DNA of 64,000 nucleotides from Elusimicrobium simillimum (GTDB taxonomy: Bacteria; Elusimicrobiota; Elusimicrobia; Elusimicrobiales; Elusimicrobiaceae), in contig NZ_JBEVVA010000003.1 in the NCBI RefSeq assembly GCF_049639735.1, positions 1,364,001 to 1,428,000 of the forward strand. Reading direction: 5' to 3'. A model generated the notes under the pieces. It was given only the letters and a program-made list of their open reading frames with translations. It made no database searches and had not been told where the DNA came from. The position numbers and the translations under genes were made by a program. Below, piece by piece: positions 10,906-19,922 of the stretch. Numbering within the stretch: the stretch's first letter is position 1; each line of letters begins with the position of its first letter.

Positions 10906-12939
10906 TTAATATCCGTAAGGGTGTGGTTTGTGTACTAAATCAGGGTGTTGCTCCTCAAAGTTCTGCATACTTCTTCTGCGCTGCTCTCTTATAATAAAGC
11001 CGGGCAAGATATAATTTTTCCTTTTATCCGCAGGTAAAGACTGGTCATAGTCATACAAAGCTTTTATGGCGGAGTTCATTGTTTCTTCATTAAGCAGCGT
11101 AGCGCCGTCTTCTTTAATATCACGTAAAACCATTTCCAGCGCGTCGAATTCCACGCTGCCCGGCCGCGCCGCTGTATCAATCCTGTATTTACGGCTAAAA
11201 GTATTCCATGCTTTCTCCGTAGGCGCTTTCCCTGCCGCCGTCATGCTCTGCGTATATGCCTGCCAGAACTCAGTCGCCTTCCTGTCAGCAGCTTCATTAT
11301 GTTTTGCTGTTGCAACTTCTCTTTGCTGCGGGGTCGCATTAGGCGGCACATACAAAGGCTCAGATGTTGCAAATATGCCGCGCATATTGTTATATACATC
11401 AACTTTTGTTTTCTCTATGCCGCTGTCTAAGTTGTAAGTATCACGGTAAACAGTTTCTTCAATAGTCGGCGCTGAAACCTGTTCAGCAATGGCAATTTGT
11501 TTTTGTAAATCAGCATGGGCGTTCTGCTCATCCACTGTTTTATAAAATGCAAATTTCCACTCATATTGCTGCGTTTTACCAGTTATCTCTTTTTCAAACT
11601 TTCTTGCTATATAAGCGTCTAGTTGTTTTTGCTGTACAGGGCTAAGGCTCTTTCCCTTCACACCATCGGTAAAAAACATATTTGTTAATGTCTTGTAAGA
11701 CCCCGCGTTAATGCCGTCGTTGTCATAAGCGTTTTCAATCATGCCTCTTGTGGTAGTACCCTCTCTTATACCGTCACGCAGCGCTACAAAAAGCTTTACG
11801 TCTTCACTTCTGTTTTCATTCCCAGCCCAAATATCGTTAAGCTGCTTTTCTTTAAAATATCTGTCCCTACTGTCACGCGCGGTAGGCAGTAATTCTCTTT
11901 TTGTGTCGTCCAAACTTCTTTTGCTTGCAAACGCCTGCGTTGCCTGCACGCCAAAGTTATAATCTTGGTCAGCGTAGTTTTGCTTAAATATTCTGTTTTG
12001 CTCTCTCGCGCGGGCTTCAGTATCTTTGTAAAGCTGTTCTTTTTCCGCGCGGGGTATGTCCATATGGTCAATAAAAGTGTCCATATAAAGCAGGTCTACC
12101 TCACCCTCAGCGTTTACGCTTTTTCTTACCTCGTCCCATACGCCAAAAGCAAGGTTTTCATATTTCTTACCCTCTACCTGCTTTTTCAAACTTTCCAGCG
12201 TTTTATTATCCACGCTTCCGGCCACCATTTCTATTGTTCGCAGCGCGCCGTCAATATCATTGTTGTCCAACAAGACTGTTACTTTTTTGTCCGCCGCTTC
12301 GCCCAAACTTTTAATATCCAAATCTTCAAAGGCTCTTTTAGAACTATCGTTAAGTATCGGTCTTATTCCGGCTTCGTTAGGCTTGTAGGCGTTTTCAATT
12401 TGCTGTTTGGTACGCTCACGCTGCAGCGCAAATGTTTCAGCGTCTTTAGCGTCCAGCGCAAGCTGCGCTTCTTTTTTTACAGTGTCTTGCAGGGTGTTTT
12501 GCGCGCGCACTACTTTTTTATCTGTGGCTATACGGGCGGTATCTACCTCAGCGCGTTTAAAAAACACCTGGCCCTGGTTACCCTTCCATGCGTTATACGC
12601 TCTTTCTCCCAGCTGTTTTACGCCCTTATCCTCAATATCTTTAATAAAAGCCGTGTACTCAGCGCCAAAGCTGTCTACGTCATTACTTGCGCCCAGCTTA
12701 TCCTGGTATGTCATTAATTCTATTCTTGCCAGGTCCTCAAAATTGCCTAAATTTATATTGTTTTCGGCTATCGCAATACTGGCAGCGGCACTGCCTATCC
12801 TTTCTTCTGCGGCACCCAGCGTTTTTAAAGCGCTGCCTATATTCTCACCATAAGCGCCCGCAACAGGCCCGGCGGCTTCCCCGCGCGCGGCGGTTTGTTG
12901 CTGCATATCAACCTGCTGCTCATACATAGGTACTTTCAT
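10906..12939 (-). CDS. gp15-like internal virion protein
   Basis: A 677-residue, highly charged and largely helical protein (many Ala, Glu, Lys, Gln; no signal peptide or clear TM). By size and position, directly between gp14-like and gp16-like genes, it matches T7 gp15, part of the core ejected to form the conduit across the periplasm. It starts two bases upstream of nothing else in frame and is followed 2 bases later by the giant protein, indicating translational coupling. Identification rests on synteny more than on motif. Confidence 0.7.
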   Translation of the reverse strand: MKVPMYEQQVDMQQQTAARGEAAGPVAGAYGENIGSALKTLGAAEERIGSAAASIAIAENNINLGNFEDLARIELMTYQDKLGASNDVDSFGAEYTAFIKDIEDKGVKQLGERAYNAWKGNQGQVFFKRAEVDTARIATDKKVVRAQNTLQDTVKKEAQLALDAKDAETFALQRERTKQQIENAYKPNEAGIRPILNDSSKRAFEDLDIKSLGEAADKKVTVLLDNNDIDGALRTIEMVAGSVDNKTLESLKKQVEGKKYENLAFGVWDEVRKSVNAEGEVDLLYMDTFIDHMDIPRAEKEQLYKDTEARAREQNRIFKQNYADQDYNFGVQATQAFASKRSLDDTKRELLPTARDSRDRYFKEKQLNDIWAGNENRSEDVKLFVALRDGIREGTTTRGMIENAYDNDGINAGSYKTLTNMFFTDGVKGKSLSPVQQKQLDAYIARKFEKEITGKTQQYEWKFAFYKTVDEQNAHADLQKQIAIAEQVSAPTIEETVYRDTYNLDSGIEKTKVDVYNNMRGIFATSEPLYVPPNATPQQREVATAKHNEAADRKATEFWQAYTQSMTAAGKAPTEKAWNTFSRKYRIDTAARPGSVEFDALEMVLRDIKEDGATLLNEETMNSAIKALYDYDQSLPADKRKNYILPGFIIREQRRRSMQNFEEQHPDLVHKPHPYGY

Positions 12940-12942
12940 TGG

Positions 12943-13485
12943 TTAAACCTCCTTTTTCATTTTGTACCAGTCATAACCAACAGTAGCCCCGGTATTAAGC
13001 ATTGTTGAATACATTTCCATGTTAGAAGCTATCTTCGCGTTTTTTCCGGCCAGCCTGGCCTGGGTGGCCTGGCTTTTCAAATTAATGTTTGTAAGCTTGT
13101 TAGCCAAACGCTTTTCTCCGGCGGCGGTGTGCGTGTTATAGCGCAGCATATCCTGGTCTAAAATTTGGTTATAAGCGCTGTCTCGTATAATATCTTCGGC
13201 AGACACGCTTGACAGGTCCATTCCGGCCGCAGCCATAGCAACCTTTTGCTGTCCAAAAATCTTTTTGCCCTCTTTGTTTATCTGCCCGTATTGGTAAGCG
13301 CCGCGCTCCGCGTCTAAATCTATCTGTCTTTCTGTAGCAAGGTCATTTTGCCTTGTTTGCGACTCTAAAGAGTCGGCCATACTATTGTAGTAACTCTGCT
13401 GCGCGCGGCCGCTTATATAGCTGCCCGCCATACTTGTTAACCCGCCCGCCGCTTGCGTCCCCATTATTGCTGTAGGTGTACACAT
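12943..13485 (-). CDS. gp14-like internal virion protein
   Basis: A 180-residue protein beginning MCTPTAIMGTQAAGGL, a short Gly/Ala-rich hydrophobic head followed by a long Gln/Ala helical region. This layout and its position before the gp15-like gene match T7 gp14, the ejected protein placed in the outer membrane. The start has a strong AGAGGTAAGAAAT leader to ATG; nearly the same leader and MC-P start occur at 21910 and 29500. Confidence 0.7.
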   Translation of the reverse strand: MCTPTAIMGTQAAGGLTSMAGSYISGRAQQSYYNSMADSLESQTRQNDLATERQIDLDAERGAYQYGQINKEGKKIFGQQKVAMAAAGMDLSSVSAEDIIRDSAYNQILDQDMLRYNTHTAAGEKRLANKLTNINLKSQATQARLAGKNAKIASNMEMYSTMLNTGATVGYDWYKMKKEV

Positions 13486-13501
13486 ATTTCTTACCTCTCT
13501 T

Positions 13502-13948
13502 TTAAAAAATAAAAAATCTAAATTTTTCCTGCTTTACGCCAAACGGCTTTGCGTTATTGGCAAACGCCGCGCCCATATACTCAAGCCACCTTTTTGTAGT
13601 TTCATTTTCGTCATAAACAAGGTTATATAACATACCGTATTTTTCTTTAAATTCTTTTATAATTTCTTTGCCTTGCTTAATAAAACTTATTTTGTGTTTT
13701 TCTACTTCTTCAGTAGCCAGCAGCCATACACAGGCGCAGTCTTTTTCTTTTTGCACACCATATATCAGTATGGCCTGGCCACCAATAGTACCCACATAGC
13801 TTTCTGTAGACACCGCTACACTGCGCTGTAGGCTTTTTAGCGTATCCATACCACTGCCTGCCAGTATTTCTTTTACGTCGCATTTACGCAGGTTTTCAGC
13901 CAAAAAGCGTAAATGTTCTTCAGTGGGTTTTTCTTTTTTTATTCTCAT
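13502..13948 (-). CDS. gp13-like (DUF2833, acetyltransferase-fold) phage protein
   Basis: A 148-residue protein with the pattern of the T7 gp13/DUF2833 family: an N-terminal helical part, then a GNAT-like core (YVGTIGGQAILIYGV ... CVWLLATEEVEKHK ... FIKQGKEII) and a C-terminal strand with YMGAAFANNAKPFG. The family is needed for virion assembly in T7-like phages. It overlaps the tail tubular B stop by 4 bases, so the two are coupled. Confidence 0.65.
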   Translation of the reverse strand: MRIKKEKPTEEHLRFLAENLRKCDVKEILAGSGMDTLKSLQRSVAVSTESYVGTIGGQAILIYGVQKEKDCACVWLLATEEVEKHKISFIKQGKEIIKEFKEKYGMLYNLVYDENETTKRWLEYMGAAFANNAKPFGVKQEKFRFFIF

Positions 13949-16737
13949 AAGTTTAAATGCAGCACAAAACCGCCTACTTCCATAGGCATAGGGTCCGGCT
14001 GCTCCACAATAAGCGTTACTTCTTTACCGCTTGAGCAAGATACCTCTTGCGTCTTAAACCCGCTTACCATTTCAGCAGGTTTATCAAAATGCCTGCGTCC
14101 CTCAAACGGGTACAATTTTTCTTCAGCAAACTGCGCTATTCTTATTTCTTCCTCGGTGCGCGTGCCCACATACCCGCCAATGGTATCAACAACCCATACG
14201 TCAACGGCGGCCACGCTTTTACTTCTGCTGCTGGTGCTTCCGTCCGTCCCGGTTTCGCCAAAAGACAAGCTTTCAATTCTGCAGTTATACGGCAGTCCCG
14301 CGTGTATTTTTTTAGCGGTAAACCCGTTAGGAAATTTAATTTTACCGTCCGTCACCTTAAGCCATTCACCCTGCGCCGCGTCCTCTTTAGGCGCGTCACG
14401 TATTACATATCCGTCCGCCACAACCGCAACGCCCTTACCTTCTAAATGCCCTAAGCCGGACACTTCGTTTACAGCTTCGTCGAACTCAAAAGTTACGCCG
14501 CAGTCCACAAAAAACTGGTCTTCAGGTTTGTTGCTTTTTAGCCTTTGCTCCATTTTTTCAACGTATAAAATACCGCCCCTGCGTACGCTAAGCCACAGGT
14601 CGTCATGGTCCCCGCCGGAATTAACGTTTATATTTTCCACCTTTCCGTCAGTTTCAAATCTTGTCCACGCTAAAATATCTTGCTCTCTAAGGTAGGTCAT
14701 TACGGCCATACTGCCGTCGCTAAACATTACCCACAACAAACTGTTGGGTTCTTGCTGGTATTCCATTGCCGCAATTTGTTTACCCTTAAATAAATGCGGC
14801 GCAAGCAGTCTTAAATCGTCGCCGCCAAAGCTGTCGTTTTGTAGTGAATAACTTATTTCACGCAGCACATTCCCCTGTGACTGCGCGTATACAATCTTAT
14901 CGCCTATAATAACCGGGCGCGCCTTGCTGCCGCCATAACTGTTTTGCCTGGGTGCGGAGGTTGCGGGGGTCAATTCGTCAGTGCTGGTAACATAAGCGCC
15001 GTCCTGCGTAAGCAGAACCAGTCTTTTAAGGCCCACAATCGCGTTTATATCGTTTTGTGACTTAAGGGCAATGGTCGCCCCGTCACTGTCCAGCAAAGGC
15101 GTATTACGCGCAAAACTTTCATAATTTTCAACTTCCGTAGTGTAGGCGCTTCTTCCCTTTACCCAGCATACGCGGCCCTGGTAAGCGTAAACAGATGTGG
15201 GGTAACCCTGCGCGTCACTCCATGCGCCCTCGGCCCAGTCTGTTGTGCCAAGGCCTTGCTCGGCCGTAGTGCCGTTAGCGTAGGCACAGCTTAAACTTTC
15301 GCCCGTGTTCATTTTAAAGCGGAATTTAGTTATTTGCACCGGGGCAAAATCCCACTGGCATAATTTTTGTGTTTTACCTAATGTTAAACGCCAGCCGTTA
15401 TGCGGCTTACCTAAATTTTCCCAACCGTTGTTTGTCCATATAAGCAGCTCAATATCAAGGTAGTCACTCTGGCCTTTTAAAAATGTGGCTGCTATGGTAT
15501 TAACCGCGTACTTTGTGCGGCCGTCATTCCAAAATTCATATTCCCAATAGGTCCCGTCAGCGCGGTCTTTAAGGTCTCCACTCATACCCAGGTACACCCC
15601 AAAATAAACCAGTTGCCCGTTTTTATACCCATTACCGTCACCGCCCACAACCCCGGGGTCCTGTTGCGGTACGCCCGTCAAGTCAGGCGTAAGTTTTACT
15701 ATATCCACACCGTTTCCGGTAAACAGTTCATGTATTCCGGTTACGCCGTTTTCAATAGTTACGTCACACTCGGTAGGGTTCCAGTATTTCACAATCTTTA
15801 CTATGTTATAGTGTTTAAAAGTATCTACGCTTAAAGTAGCCACGCATTCCCCGCTGGTGTACTCATAACGCAAGCGCAGCCATACCAGACTGTCTTCCCC
15901 GGTATCACCAAAACTGTTAGCGTTGTTGCCGTCACTGTCATTGGTAAAGGTCGCCACGGTAGACCATTCCACGCGGTTAGCGCTTTTTTCCAAAAACAGT
16001 TTACCCGTCCAGTCTCCGGCGGTTTTAACTTTCCATTCTGATTTGGCCAAAACATATTGGCTGGAAGTTTTTGTACTGTTAAAAGTTTCTTTTTTAATTT
16101 GCCCTTGCACGTCGCCGCGCACTCTAAAATAAGCGCCTGTGTGCATTTCTGTAAAGTAGTTGGTAGAGGCTTTTATTTTATACCCGCTGTCCGCTTTATA
16201 AAAAACGCTAATTCTAATAGTTTCGTCTGTATTAGTATTTAAAAACGGGCCGCCTTTATACGGGTATTCCGTAAATACCCAGTCCAAATTACCACGCCTA
16301 TGCAATTCATACGGTCTTTTACCCAGGCACGCTATATAAAAAACGTCTGCAGTTTGGTGGTAATAAATATTTTCTAAATCCGCTTCAGTAAAAGGGCTTA
16401 GTATTTCGTAGGGCACGTCCAGGTCGTCTGGGTTTTCTTTTTCTTTAACTACTAAACCGTCAGGCGTATAAAACCTTACGTATTCATGTCCAAATTCTAA
16501 TTCAAAAACTTGGTCTTTATTAAATGTAAAAGGTATCAAAGCAATCTTGTCTGTACCGTTCTTTGTCCTGTGGTACATTCTTGTACCCGGGCGGTTAGCC
16601 ATGCCGCCCTGCGGGCGCACGTAAAAGTTGAGGGCCTTTTTAACGGCGCTGGTTTTTATTGCCAGGTCATTACGCACCCACAAACTTATGTCTATTTCAC
16701 CCTTTGACAAACTGGCCTGTAACGGATAATATTGCAT
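13945..16737 (-). CDS. Tail tubular protein B (nozzle), gp12-like
   Basis: A 930-residue protein whose start (YYPLQASLSKGEIDISLW, FYVRPQGGMANRPGTRM) is the hallmark of podovirus nozzle proteins, which form the end of the short tail. Later segments (VYAYQGRVCWVKG, LWVMFSDGSMAVMTYLREQ) are also typical of the family. It sits 3 bases after the tail tubular A gene and before the gp13-like gene. Confidence 0.9.
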   Translation of the reverse strand: MQYYPLQASLSKGEIDISLWVRNDLAIKTSAVKKALNFYVRPQGGMANRPGTRMYHRTKNGTDKIALIPFTFNKDQVFELEFGHEYVRFYTPDGLVVKEKENPDDLDVPYEILSPFTEADLENIYYHQTADVFYIACLGKRPYELHRRGNLDWVFTEYPYKGGPFLNTNTDETIRISVFYKADSGYKIKASTNYFTEMHTGAYFRVRGDVQGQIKKETFNSTKTSSQYVLAKSEWKVKTAGDWTGKLFLEKSANRVEWSTVATFTNDSDGNNANSFGDTGEDSLVWLRLRYEYTSGECVATLSVDTFKHYNIVKIVKYWNPTECDVTIENGVTGIHELFTGNGVDIVKLTPDLTGVPQQDPGVVGGDGNGYKNGQLVYFGVYLGMSGDLKDRADGTYWEYEFWNDGRTKYAVNTIAATFLKGQSDYLDIELLIWTNNGWENLGKPHNGWRLTLGKTQKLCQWDFAPVQITKFRFKMNTGESLSCAYANGTTAEQGLGTTDWAEGAWSDAQGYPTSVYAYQGRVCWVKGRSAYTTEVENYESFARNTPLLDSDGATIALKSQNDINAIVGLKRLVLLTQDGAYVTSTDELTPATSAPRQNSYGGSKARPVIIGDKIVYAQSQGNVLREISYSLQNDSFGGDDLRLLAPHLFKGKQIAAMEYQQEPNSLLWVMFSDGSMAVMTYLREQDILAWTRFETDGKVENINVNSGGDHDDLWLSVRRGGILYVEKMEQRLKSNKPEDQFFVDCGVTFEFDEAVNEVSGLGHLEGKGVAVVADGYVIRDAPKEDAAQGEWLKVTDGKIKFPNGFTAKKIHAGLPYNCRIESLSFGETGTDGSTSSRSKSVAAVDVWVVDTIGGYVGTRTEEEIRIAQFAEEKLYPFEGRRHFDKPAEMVSGFKTQEVSCSSGKEVTLIVEQPDPMPMEVGGFVLHLNL

Positions 16738-16740
16738 ACC

Positions 16741-17370
16741 TTAACCCCTGCTATCTAAAATTTCATTGCTTTTAATTACCACTGGTTTACTTTCTTTTTT
16801 ACTGTTAAGGCGCGCCTTATCAATACGCAACATTGCCTCTTGTTTTAAACGTGCGGTAAGGTCAGCTTTCTTTTTTAACTCTGCGCTAAACTCGCTTGAC
16901 ATATAGTAGGCCAAAGCTGTGTCATACCCGTTGCGGAAAAACGCCGGGTCAGTCTGTTTATAAGTAGTTACCGCGCTGGCTTCGTTAATGTTTGAGGGTA
17001 TTACCAATTTACCCAGTGACGGTATAAAAAGTATTTCAGGGTTAAGTTCGCTGTGTCCGTTATAGTCTGGGCTGCGTCTTAAATTTGCCGGGCCGGTAAA
17101 TACTTCCTGCACGCTAACAGTATTGGGGGGCAATTCATAGTAGTTTTCATACCCGTCCACTTTATACATTCCCACGTCTACCCTGGTCAGCTTTACAATA
17201 ACACGCGCAAAACCCCAATCACTCTCTTGCAGTAAATCCACACAAGAACTTTCCCAAAATCTTGCGCACACTTCCGCGCGCAAACTGTTGTCGCTCAGGC
17301 TTGAAATAGGCGGCTCTTCTGCGTAGCTTAACGCCCTGTTGCAAATACTCAATTTTAAATGTTCAGACAT
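16741..17370 (-). CDS. Tail tubular protein A (adaptor), gp11-like
   Basis: A 209-residue protein with the gatekeeper/adaptor pattern: LSICNRALSYAEEPPISSLSD then ARFWESSCVDLLQESDWGFA, and a later YKQTDPAFFRNGYDTALAYYMSSEFSA. It joins portal to nozzle. It is the first gene after a strong terminator hairpin, so capsid and tail genes probably differ in expression level. Confidence 0.85.
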   Translation of the reverse strand: MSEHLKLSICNRALSYAEEPPISSLSDNSLRAEVCARFWESSCVDLLQESDWGFARVIVKLTRVDVGMYKVDGYENYYELPPNTVSVQEVFTGPANLRRSPDYNGHSELNPEILFIPSLGKLVIPSNINEASAVTTYKQTDPAFFRNGYDTALAYYMSSEFSAELKKKADLTARLKQEAMLRIDKARLNSKKESKPVVIKSNEILDSRG

Positions 17371-17388
17371 ATCTTTTATTCCTTTTTA

Positions 17389-17418
17389 AAAAGGGCGGCA
17401 GCTAAGCGCCGCCCTTTT
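17389..17418 (-). terminator. Terminator between cement protein and tail genes
   Basis: An 11-bp perfect stem (AAAAGGGCGGC paired with its complement, 8-nt loop) followed on the minus strand by a run of T. It lies just after the capsid cement gene and before tail tubular A, and probably gives partial termination so that head proteins exceed tail proteins. Confidence 0.85.
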
Positions 17419-17424
17419 AGCTCG

Positions 17425-17805
17425 CTATACCGTTGCCATATCAACTGTAGGCGCCAAATAAGCATTAACTGTGCCCGCACCGTCAGTCACAAATTTAAAT
17501 CTCAAATATTCAAGATTGCCTATTGCAAGTCTTGCTTTTAAGATAAAATCTGCAAATCCGTCAGCTGTAGCAACAACTTCTCCTGAGCTTAACAGTGTTT
17601 TAGGCGTAGTAAACACCTCGTCTTCTGATGTCTCCACCGAAGCGGTTAGTTTAGCACCTACGGCAAACTTAGTTTTTCCCTGCGAAACACACGCAAACGG
17701 ATTAACATAAGCATCTCCTTTACCAAACTTGAACACTTTAGAATAGCTGGTCCCGGCAGCTAATTCCTGTTCTTCTGATAATATTTCTTCATTATCTCTA
17801 ATCAT
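17425..17805 (-). CDS. Capsid cement/decoration protein, Bbp16-like
   Basis: A 126-residue beta-rich protein (LSEEQELAAGTSYSKVF ... FADFILKARLAIGNLEYLRF ... TVNAYLAPTVDM) directly downstream of the major capsid gene. In Bordetella phage BPP-1 the capsid (Bbp17) and cement protein (Bbp16) have the same arrangement and this size. Assignment is by pattern and position. Confidence 0.7.
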   Translation of the reverse strand: MIRDNEEILSEEQELAAGTSYSKVFKFGKGDAYVNPFACVSQGKTKFAVGAKLTASVETSEDEVFTTPKTLLSSGEVVATADGFADFILKARLAIGNLEYLRFKFVTDGAGTVNAYLAPTVDMATV

Positions 17806-17837
17806 TTTCCAAGTCTCCTTAAATTTCTAAAAACTGA

Positions 17838-18851
17838 TTAGTTAAACTTAACCAGCGTTTCGCCTTCTCTTTCAGCGGCGCCGCCTTTGATAGCGTCGCA
17901 CATTCTTAAAGGAATGCGGTGCAATGTTCTCAGCTTAAGCAGCGAGGGGCTTTCATTGGTAAACTGAACATTGTTTTTTGCGTCCAAAGCGCCTTCCACG
18001 CGGTCAGTGGCCCATCTGTTCATATACCAGCAGAACTTGCCCTTATTAAGGGTCTGAACCATGTTTGTGGCGCGTCTAAGCAGCTTTAACAGCTCAGCGT
18101 CAGAAATGCTGTCAAGGTCAAGATTGGCGATACGGGAGCAAAATCTAAGGTCTTTAACACCAATACCCTGGTCCCATTCAACAAAGGTTTCATAGCCCAA
18201 AAACGCAGCGCCAGGTTTCTTCGCGTCCTCAATTTTATGGGGCTTATTTCCGGGTGTTAAGTCCGTTACGTTAATACCAACTTTAGCGCCTTTAGGCACA
18301 AAGCCGTACGCACCAACCTCTTTATCCCAACAAACAAGATAAATAGATGTTAGATGTGTCCCCGTACCTTTACCGTCAATTAATGTTCTGCCCGCTTTTT
18401 TAGGGTCAGAATATCTCACGGCAAAGCCGTTAAACGCGTCAGGGTCTTCTTTTGCGTCACCGTAAAAGATTTCGCCGGACATCCCCTCACCAAGCGCAGA
18501 TATAGATTTGCCAAGCTCCTGTGCTCTAAAATCCTCAATCTTCGCCTGTGCGGGTACTAACCTTTTGTCAACTATTGAGCGCTGCTCATAGTGGGCGTAT
18601 CCTTCAACAATTTGCTCGTTTTTGCCTTTTGTCGCTTCCACGCCACTATTAACTCTTCTCTTACTTGCAGCGGGTCTTTCTGTAGAAGCAAGATAAACGT
18701 CTCCAGTATCTAGGTTGCCCTCAATAACTGGCATATCGTTTATAATTTCATTTTCTTCTGCCAATCTGTCTACTGCAGGTACTACATCACCGTTAGGGTC
18801 AATAGATTTAGCGTAGTCCGATAAATTCGGAAGTCCTGTTCCGTTAGCCAT
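17838..18851 (-). CDS. Major capsid protein (BPP-1-like podovirus)
   Basis: A 337-residue protein starting MANGTGLPNLSDYAKSIDPNG, with EENEIINDMPVIEGN and KFCWYMNRWATDRVEGALD, motifs of the BPP-1-type HK97-fold major capsid family. It follows the scaffold gene by 15 bases with an AGAGAGG-type ribosome-binding site. Confidence 0.88.
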   Translation of the reverse strand: MANGTGLPNLSDYAKSIDPNGDVVPAVDRLAEENEIINDMPVIEGNLDTGDVYLASTERPAASKRRVNSGVEATKGKNEQIVEGYAHYEQRSIVDKRLVPAQAKIEDFRAQELGKSISALGEGMSGEIFYGDAKEDPDAFNGFAVRYSDPKKAGRTLIDGKGTGTHLTSIYLVCWDKEVGAYGFVPKGAKVGINVTDLTPGNKPHKIEDAKKPGAAFLGYETFVEWDQGIGVKDLRFCSRIANLDLDSISDAELLKLLRRATNMVQTLNKGKFCWYMNRWATDRVEGALDAKNNVQFTNESPSLLKLRTLHRIPLRMCDAIKGGAAEREGETLVKFN

Positions 18852-18866
18852 AATAAAAATCCTCTC

Positions 18867-19583
18867 TTATTCTTTTGGTTTAAAAATATCAGCAAGCGTC
18901 CTAGGTCTTCCGCTTGCGCCGGCACCGCCAGAAACAAACTTGTGCGTGCCAAATACTTCTCTACCGAGTTTTGAAAACACTTCAATAAATGCCTTATGCT
19001 CGGTTGCGCCCAGGTCTTGCATAAATTCTTTAAAGCCCTCTACGCCCACACCGTCTAACGCTTTGTTAACGTCAGCGCTAATTATGGTCATATCTTTACC
19101 TTTAAAGTGCTCTGCAGCTTCAGCACGCCACTGTTCTTTTACCTGTTTACCCGTATCAAGTACGGTTTTAACAGTTTCAGTGTGCATATCTACCAAAGCC
19201 TGGGCCTGTTCTTGTCCTAATTTGTTGTCTTTTATATAGGCTTCAAACTTGGCGGCTTTTTCGCCGTCTAATTTAAAACCCTCTGGTATGCTTAACTTAG
19301 ATAAGTCAGCACTCTGTACTTCTTCACCGCCAGGTTGCGCCCCGTCAGTGGTTTTATTCTCGGTTGCGGCGGCTTGCGTACCGTCACCCCCTACCAAATC
19401 TTCTTTGCCTGCAGCGGCAGGCTCCTGTGTTCCGGCCGCTGGCTGCGGCGCAGCTGCGGGTTCTGTAATGGCTACAGGTACGGCTGTCGGCTCTGTTGTT
19501 ACCGCAGGCGCTGTGGCCGGGGTTGCATTTTCAACCGCGGGCACTACCACAGGTTCTGTTGTTTGTGTTGTTTTAGGGTCCAT
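18867..19583 (-). CDS. Capsid scaffolding protein
   Basis: A 238-residue acidic protein. The first ~75 residues are low-complexity Pro/Ala/Thr/Glu, then a helical region (KLSIPEGFKLDGEKAAKFEA ... LGQEQAQALVDMHTE) and a conserved tail (GREVFGTHKFV, then RTLADIFKPKE). Position between portal and capsid and this composition fit a scaffold, removed before DNA packaging. Confidence 0.8.
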   Translation of the reverse strand: MDPKTTQTTEPVVVPAVENATPATAPAVTTEPTAVPVAITEPAAAPQPAAGTQEPAAAGKEDLVGGDGTQAAATENKTTDGAQPGGEEVQSADLSKLSIPEGFKLDGEKAAKFEAYIKDNKLGQEQAQALVDMHTETVKTVLDTGKQVKEQWRAEAAEHFKGKDMTIISADVNKALDGVGVEGFKEFMQDLGATEHKAFIEVFSKLGREVFGTHKFVSGGAGASGRPRTLADIFKPKE

Positions 19584-19587
19584 AAAA

Positions 19588-19920
19588 CTAATCCTCTCTT
19601 TCTTTATTTATTTGGTTTATTTGCTCTTGCGTTTCCTTAACGTCAGATTTATACTCGTCTTCCATTTGGAATATCGCCTCACGCTTAGAGTTTTTAATCT
19701 TCTTTTTAATTATTTCGCCTACATCTTTTTTGCCGTTTTGGTATGCGGTATTGTAGGGGTTGGCCGGGTCAAATGTATTTACATCCTCATTGCAATTTAA
19801 AAGTATTGAGTATATTACGCGCCTGCCCTCAGGCATACTTAATACTTTCGCCCAGTCGTCTTTATTCCTTTTTATCTGACGGTCAGAAAGTTTTTGTTTT
19901 TCTTTTTTCTTATCGCTCAT
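19588..19920 (-). CDS. Bbp19-like phage protein
   Basis: A 110-residue basic protein with WAKVLSMPEGRRVIYSILL and YQNGKKDVGEIIKKKI, matching the pattern of the Bbp19-type family found between portal and scaffold in BPP-1-like phages. Its exact function is not known. It is packed between the portal (2 bases) and scaffold genes. Confidence 0.65.
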   Translation of the reverse strand: MSDKKKEKQKLSDRQIKRNKDDWAKVLSMPEGRRVIYSILLNCNEDVNTFDPANPYNTAYQNGKKDVGEIIKKKIKNSKREAIFQMEDEYKSDVKETQEQINQINKERED

Positions 19921-19922
19921 AA

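Noticed and set aside
11965..12717. Long rightward frame (250 residues) opposite the gp15-like gene
   Set aside because: Composition is that of a shadow of a helical leftward gene; no start signal; the gp15 frame is supported by synteny.
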